Source of the DNA: Streptococcus parasanguinis
Lineage (GTDB): Bacteria > Bacillota > Bacilli > Lactobacillales > Streptococcaceae
Assembly: GCA_905188195.1 (NCBI GenBank)
Contig: CAJJKY010000014.1
Coordinates: forward strand, 1-52,579
DNA length: 52,579 nucleotides
Direction: 5' to 3'
The position numbers and the translations under genes are program-made. Below the pieces are notes generated by a model, which saw nothing but the letters and a program-made list of their open reading frames with translations, made no database searches and was not told where the DNA came from. Every line of letters starts with the position of its first letter. The first letter of the stretch is position 1. Below are positions 50,699-52,579 of this stretch, piece by piece.

Positions 50699-51375
50699 TT
50701 CAACTAGAAAATGTGCACAAAAGTTATGGCCAAACCAAGGTTTTAAAGGGAATTGATTTGCAGATTCAAGACCGGGATGATGTGGTTATCCTAGGCCCTT
50801 CTGGATCGGGGAAATCAACTCTCTTAAACGTGTTATCAGGATTAGAAAAGGTTGACGAGGGGCATATCCTCATTCAAGGACAAGATTTATCACAACTCAC
50901 GGATGCTCAATTGACGGCCTTTAGACGGGAGAAGATTGCCTTTATTTTCCAGCAGTATTATCTATTGCCGAATCTAACGGTTAGACAAAATGTTAAGATG
51001 GGAGCTGATTTGGCAAACAATCATGATTTTTTGCAGATCATCGAGGATTTGGGACTTGGCGATAAGCTGGACAAGTATCCGAGTGAATTGTCGGGTGGGG
51101 AACAGCAGAGAGTCTCCATTGCTCGGGCCTTGGCCAAAAAGCCAGAGATTCTCTTCTTAGATGAGCCGACGGGAGCCCTGGATGAAGAAACAGGGCGCAA
51201 GATTCTGGACTATATCTGGAAACTGAAGGAAAAGCTGGGCTTTACCCTCATCATGGTGACGCACAACCAAAATATTGCAGACATGGCAAGAACCATCATT
51301 CGTGTCAATAGTGGCAAGATTATCGAAGTTGTGACCAATGATCAACCTCAGACTGCCTATGAGATTGGATGGTAA
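50695..51375 (+). CDS. MacB/LolD-type ABC transporter ATPase
   Basis: A 226-aa ATPase with Walker A GPSGSGKST near residue 37, signature LSGGEQQRVS near 138, Walker B ILFLDEPTGALD near 158 and the switch His in MVTHNQ near 192. It resembles LolD/MacB/FtsE-type ATPases that work with FtsX-like permeases in antimicrobial export or sensing. The ATG overlaps the TetR stop. A permease gene follows after 3 nt. Confidence 0.92.
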   Translation: MIQLENVHKSYGQTKVLKGIDLQIQDRDDVVILGPSGSGKSTLLNVLSGLEKVDEGHILIQGQDLSQLTDAQLTAFRREKIAFIFQQYYLLPNLTVRQNVKMGADLANNHDFLQIIEDLGLGDKLDKYPSELSGGEQQRVSIARALAKKPEILFLDEPTGALDEETGRKILDYIWKLKEKLGFTLIMVTHNQNIADMARTIIRVNSGKIIEVVTNDQPQTAYEIGW

Positions 51376-51378
51376 GCC

Positions 51379-52524
51379 ATGTTTTCAGTAAAAGATATTC
51401 GAAAATTAGTTGTCGTTAGTATCATTGGAGCCTGTGCGGTCTTTGTGGCCAATCTCTTCTTGAATTTTTATCTGGATATCGAACAGTTGGAGATTTCGAA
51501 AACCAATCCCATGATGCAGACCTACTATGATGCCCAGGTTTCGCTTTCTTGGATGGTGGCCATGGTCAGTGGGGTCGTCTTGTCCTTGACATCGATTCTT
51601 CTCATGTGTTTTTATATCAAACAATTTGTCGATGACCACAAGGAACAATTAGGAATTTTAAAGGCCTTGGGCTACAGCAATGGCCAGTTGGCTAAACGGT
51701 TTTGGGCCTTTGGGCTCAGTTTTGGAGCTGGAGCGCTTCTTGGCTATCTCGCTTCATTTCTTATGATGGGACATTTTTATGACTTTCGTAATGAAAAGGG
51801 GATCCTGCCAGAAATCACCATTCATTTTCATTGGCAGCTCCTGCTTGCCTTGGTGATCCTGCCAACGAGCTTCTTTATGCTTCTCGCGATTGGCTATGCT
51901 AGAAGACAATTACAAACGCCGGCACTTCGCTTATTGAAAAAATCTCCAACACCAATCAAGGCCCAAAGGAGAAAGAGGGCTCCTAAGAAAGAGAAGGCCT
52001 TTCTAAAAGAGCTATCCTCATCACTGATTTGGGGGAGAAAATCTATACTGTTTTTTGTGGTCTTTGGCTCCATGTGTTTTGCGGCCATGGTTCAATTGTC
52101 CTTTGGCCTCAGGGATTACACAGATGATATCATCCAAACCATGATGATTATGATTGGTTTAATCCTTTCTTTCTCGATTCTCTTTTTGTCATTGGGGATT
52201 GTGGTCTCTGAAAGTCGCGAAACTTTGGCTCTTATGAAGGCTTTTGGCTACACCGATCGTGAATGCCAAAGTCATATTCTTGCTCCCTATCGTTTTTGGG
52301 CTTTTCTAGGATTTGTTCTTGGGACGGCTTATCAATATGGCATCATGGAAATCTTGATCGGTGTGATCAAAGATACGGTTCCTGAAAAGATTGAGCATCA
52401 CTTTGATGGGAATGTGTGCTTCTGGACCTTGATCGGTTTTGCTGTGGTTTACGAAAGCCTCTTTTATCTATCCAACAGAAAACTCCAAAAGCAAACCATC
52501 AAAGAAGTGCTCTTAGCAGAATAA
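51379..52524 (+). CDS. FtsX-like ABC permease
   Basis: A 381-aa membrane protein with about eight helices (near 13-30, 54-75, 100-128, 150-170, 222-240, 254-278, 300-322, 348-368). Two FtsX-like units, each with a LKALGY/MKAFGY-type coupling segment (near residues 94 and 292), frame a basic central loop (185-210). No large extracytoplasmic domain is present, unlike MacB. It pairs with the ATPase just upstream. Only 3 nt separate them and no clear ribosome site is seen, so coupling is likely. The gene is complete in the window. Confidence 0.9.
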   Translation: MFSVKDIRKLVVVSIIGACAVFVANLFLNFYLDIEQLEISKTNPMMQTYYDAQVSLSWMVAMVSGVVLSLTSILLMCFYIKQFVDDHKEQLGILKALGYSNGQLAKRFWAFGLSFGAGALLGYLASFLMMGHFYDFRNEKGILPEITIHFHWQLLLALVILPTSFFMLLAIGYARRQLQTPALRLLKKSPTPIKAQRRKRAPKKEKAFLKELSSSLIWGRKSILFFVVFGSMCFAAMVQLSFGLRDYTDDIIQTMMIMIGLILSFSILFLSLGIVVSESRETLALMKAFGYTDRECQSHILAPYRFWAFLGFVLGTAYQYGIMEILIGVIKDTVPEKIEHHFDGNVCFWTLIGFAVVYESLFYLSNRKLQKQTIKEVLLAE

Positions 52525-52528
52525 ATAG

Positions 52529-52579
52529 AAAAGAGAGTGGGACAGAAATCGGTAATTCGTTAGAATTCGATTTCGTCGT
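52529..52579 (-). repeat. Dispersed three-hairpin repeat, copy C (inverted, cut by the window end)
   Basis: These 51 nt are an exact reverse complement of 34634-34684 in copy B. Only hairpin 3 with its GAGAGTGGGAC arm is in the window. It follows the FtsX-like permease and probably serves as its terminator. Confidence 0.9.

Overview
This window looks like a chromosomal segment of a Mitis/Sanguinis-type oral streptococcus. It is low in GC. Ribosome-binding sites of the AAGGAG type, extended -10 (TGnTATAAT) promoters and many U-tailed hairpin terminators are common. The proteins match well-known streptococcal families: a 398-aa EF-Tu, MurM/MurN branching enzymes, PavA, a RodA/DJ-1/HAD/GyrB/EzrA gene order like that remembered from pneumococcus, and an enolase with the FYDKERKVY plasminogen-binding motif and a C-terminal Lys-Lys. 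I see no tRNA, rRNA, CRISPR array, prophage or insertion sequence. Species assignment is inference.

Layout. 0-2.2 kb: tuf and tpiA. 2.2-7 kb: a leftward operon of an HD phosphohydrolase, a Cof-type HAD phosphatase, murM and murN, bounded by a structured dispersed repeat. 7-11.2 kb: a DUF1934 gene, a P-type cation ATPase behind a yybP-ykoY (Mn) riboswitch, and an aquaporin. 11.2-12.3 kb: a three-hairpin element inside the overlapping 3' ends of two convergent genes, then a phosphoesterase. 12.5-15.3 kb: prfB (with its programmed +1 frameshift), ftsE and ftsX. 15.3-28.2 kb: an MBL hydrolase, dinG, a YeiH-type membrane protein, rodA, a DJ-1 protein, a HAD protein, gyrB, ezrA, serB, glycerate kinase and a YueI homologue. 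28.4-34.5 kb: eno, a 61-aa protein, a lactonase, an AI-2E-type transporter, a TPR protein and acetolactate decarboxylase. 34.5-42.7 kb: pavA, a tryptophan T-box with trpX, a ParB-like protein, and a phenylalanine T-box with pheS, a GNAT gene and pheT. 42.7-52.6 kb is the most accessory-like part: a GNAT gene, an XRE-regulator/DUF3169/ABC-exporter module with its own palindromic operator, a three-gene tandem paralogue family of unknown function between two near-identical terminators, an aldo/keto reductase, and a TetR-controlled MacB-like ABC exporter.

Themes. (1) Cell wall and division genes are well represented (murMN, ftsEX, rodA, ezrA). (2) RNA-level control is dense: a Mn riboswitch, two T-boxes, an RF2 frameshift, a mini-ORF containing a Trp codon, and structured repeats. 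(3) Five genes have an extended -10 box only 6-10 nt before the start codon and no Shine-Dalgarno, which predicts leaderless mRNAs. (4) The best candidate for an undescribed system is the tandem family at 47.08-48.94 kb: three overlapping paralogous soluble proteins that look like an orphan immunity-type array. That function is inference only.
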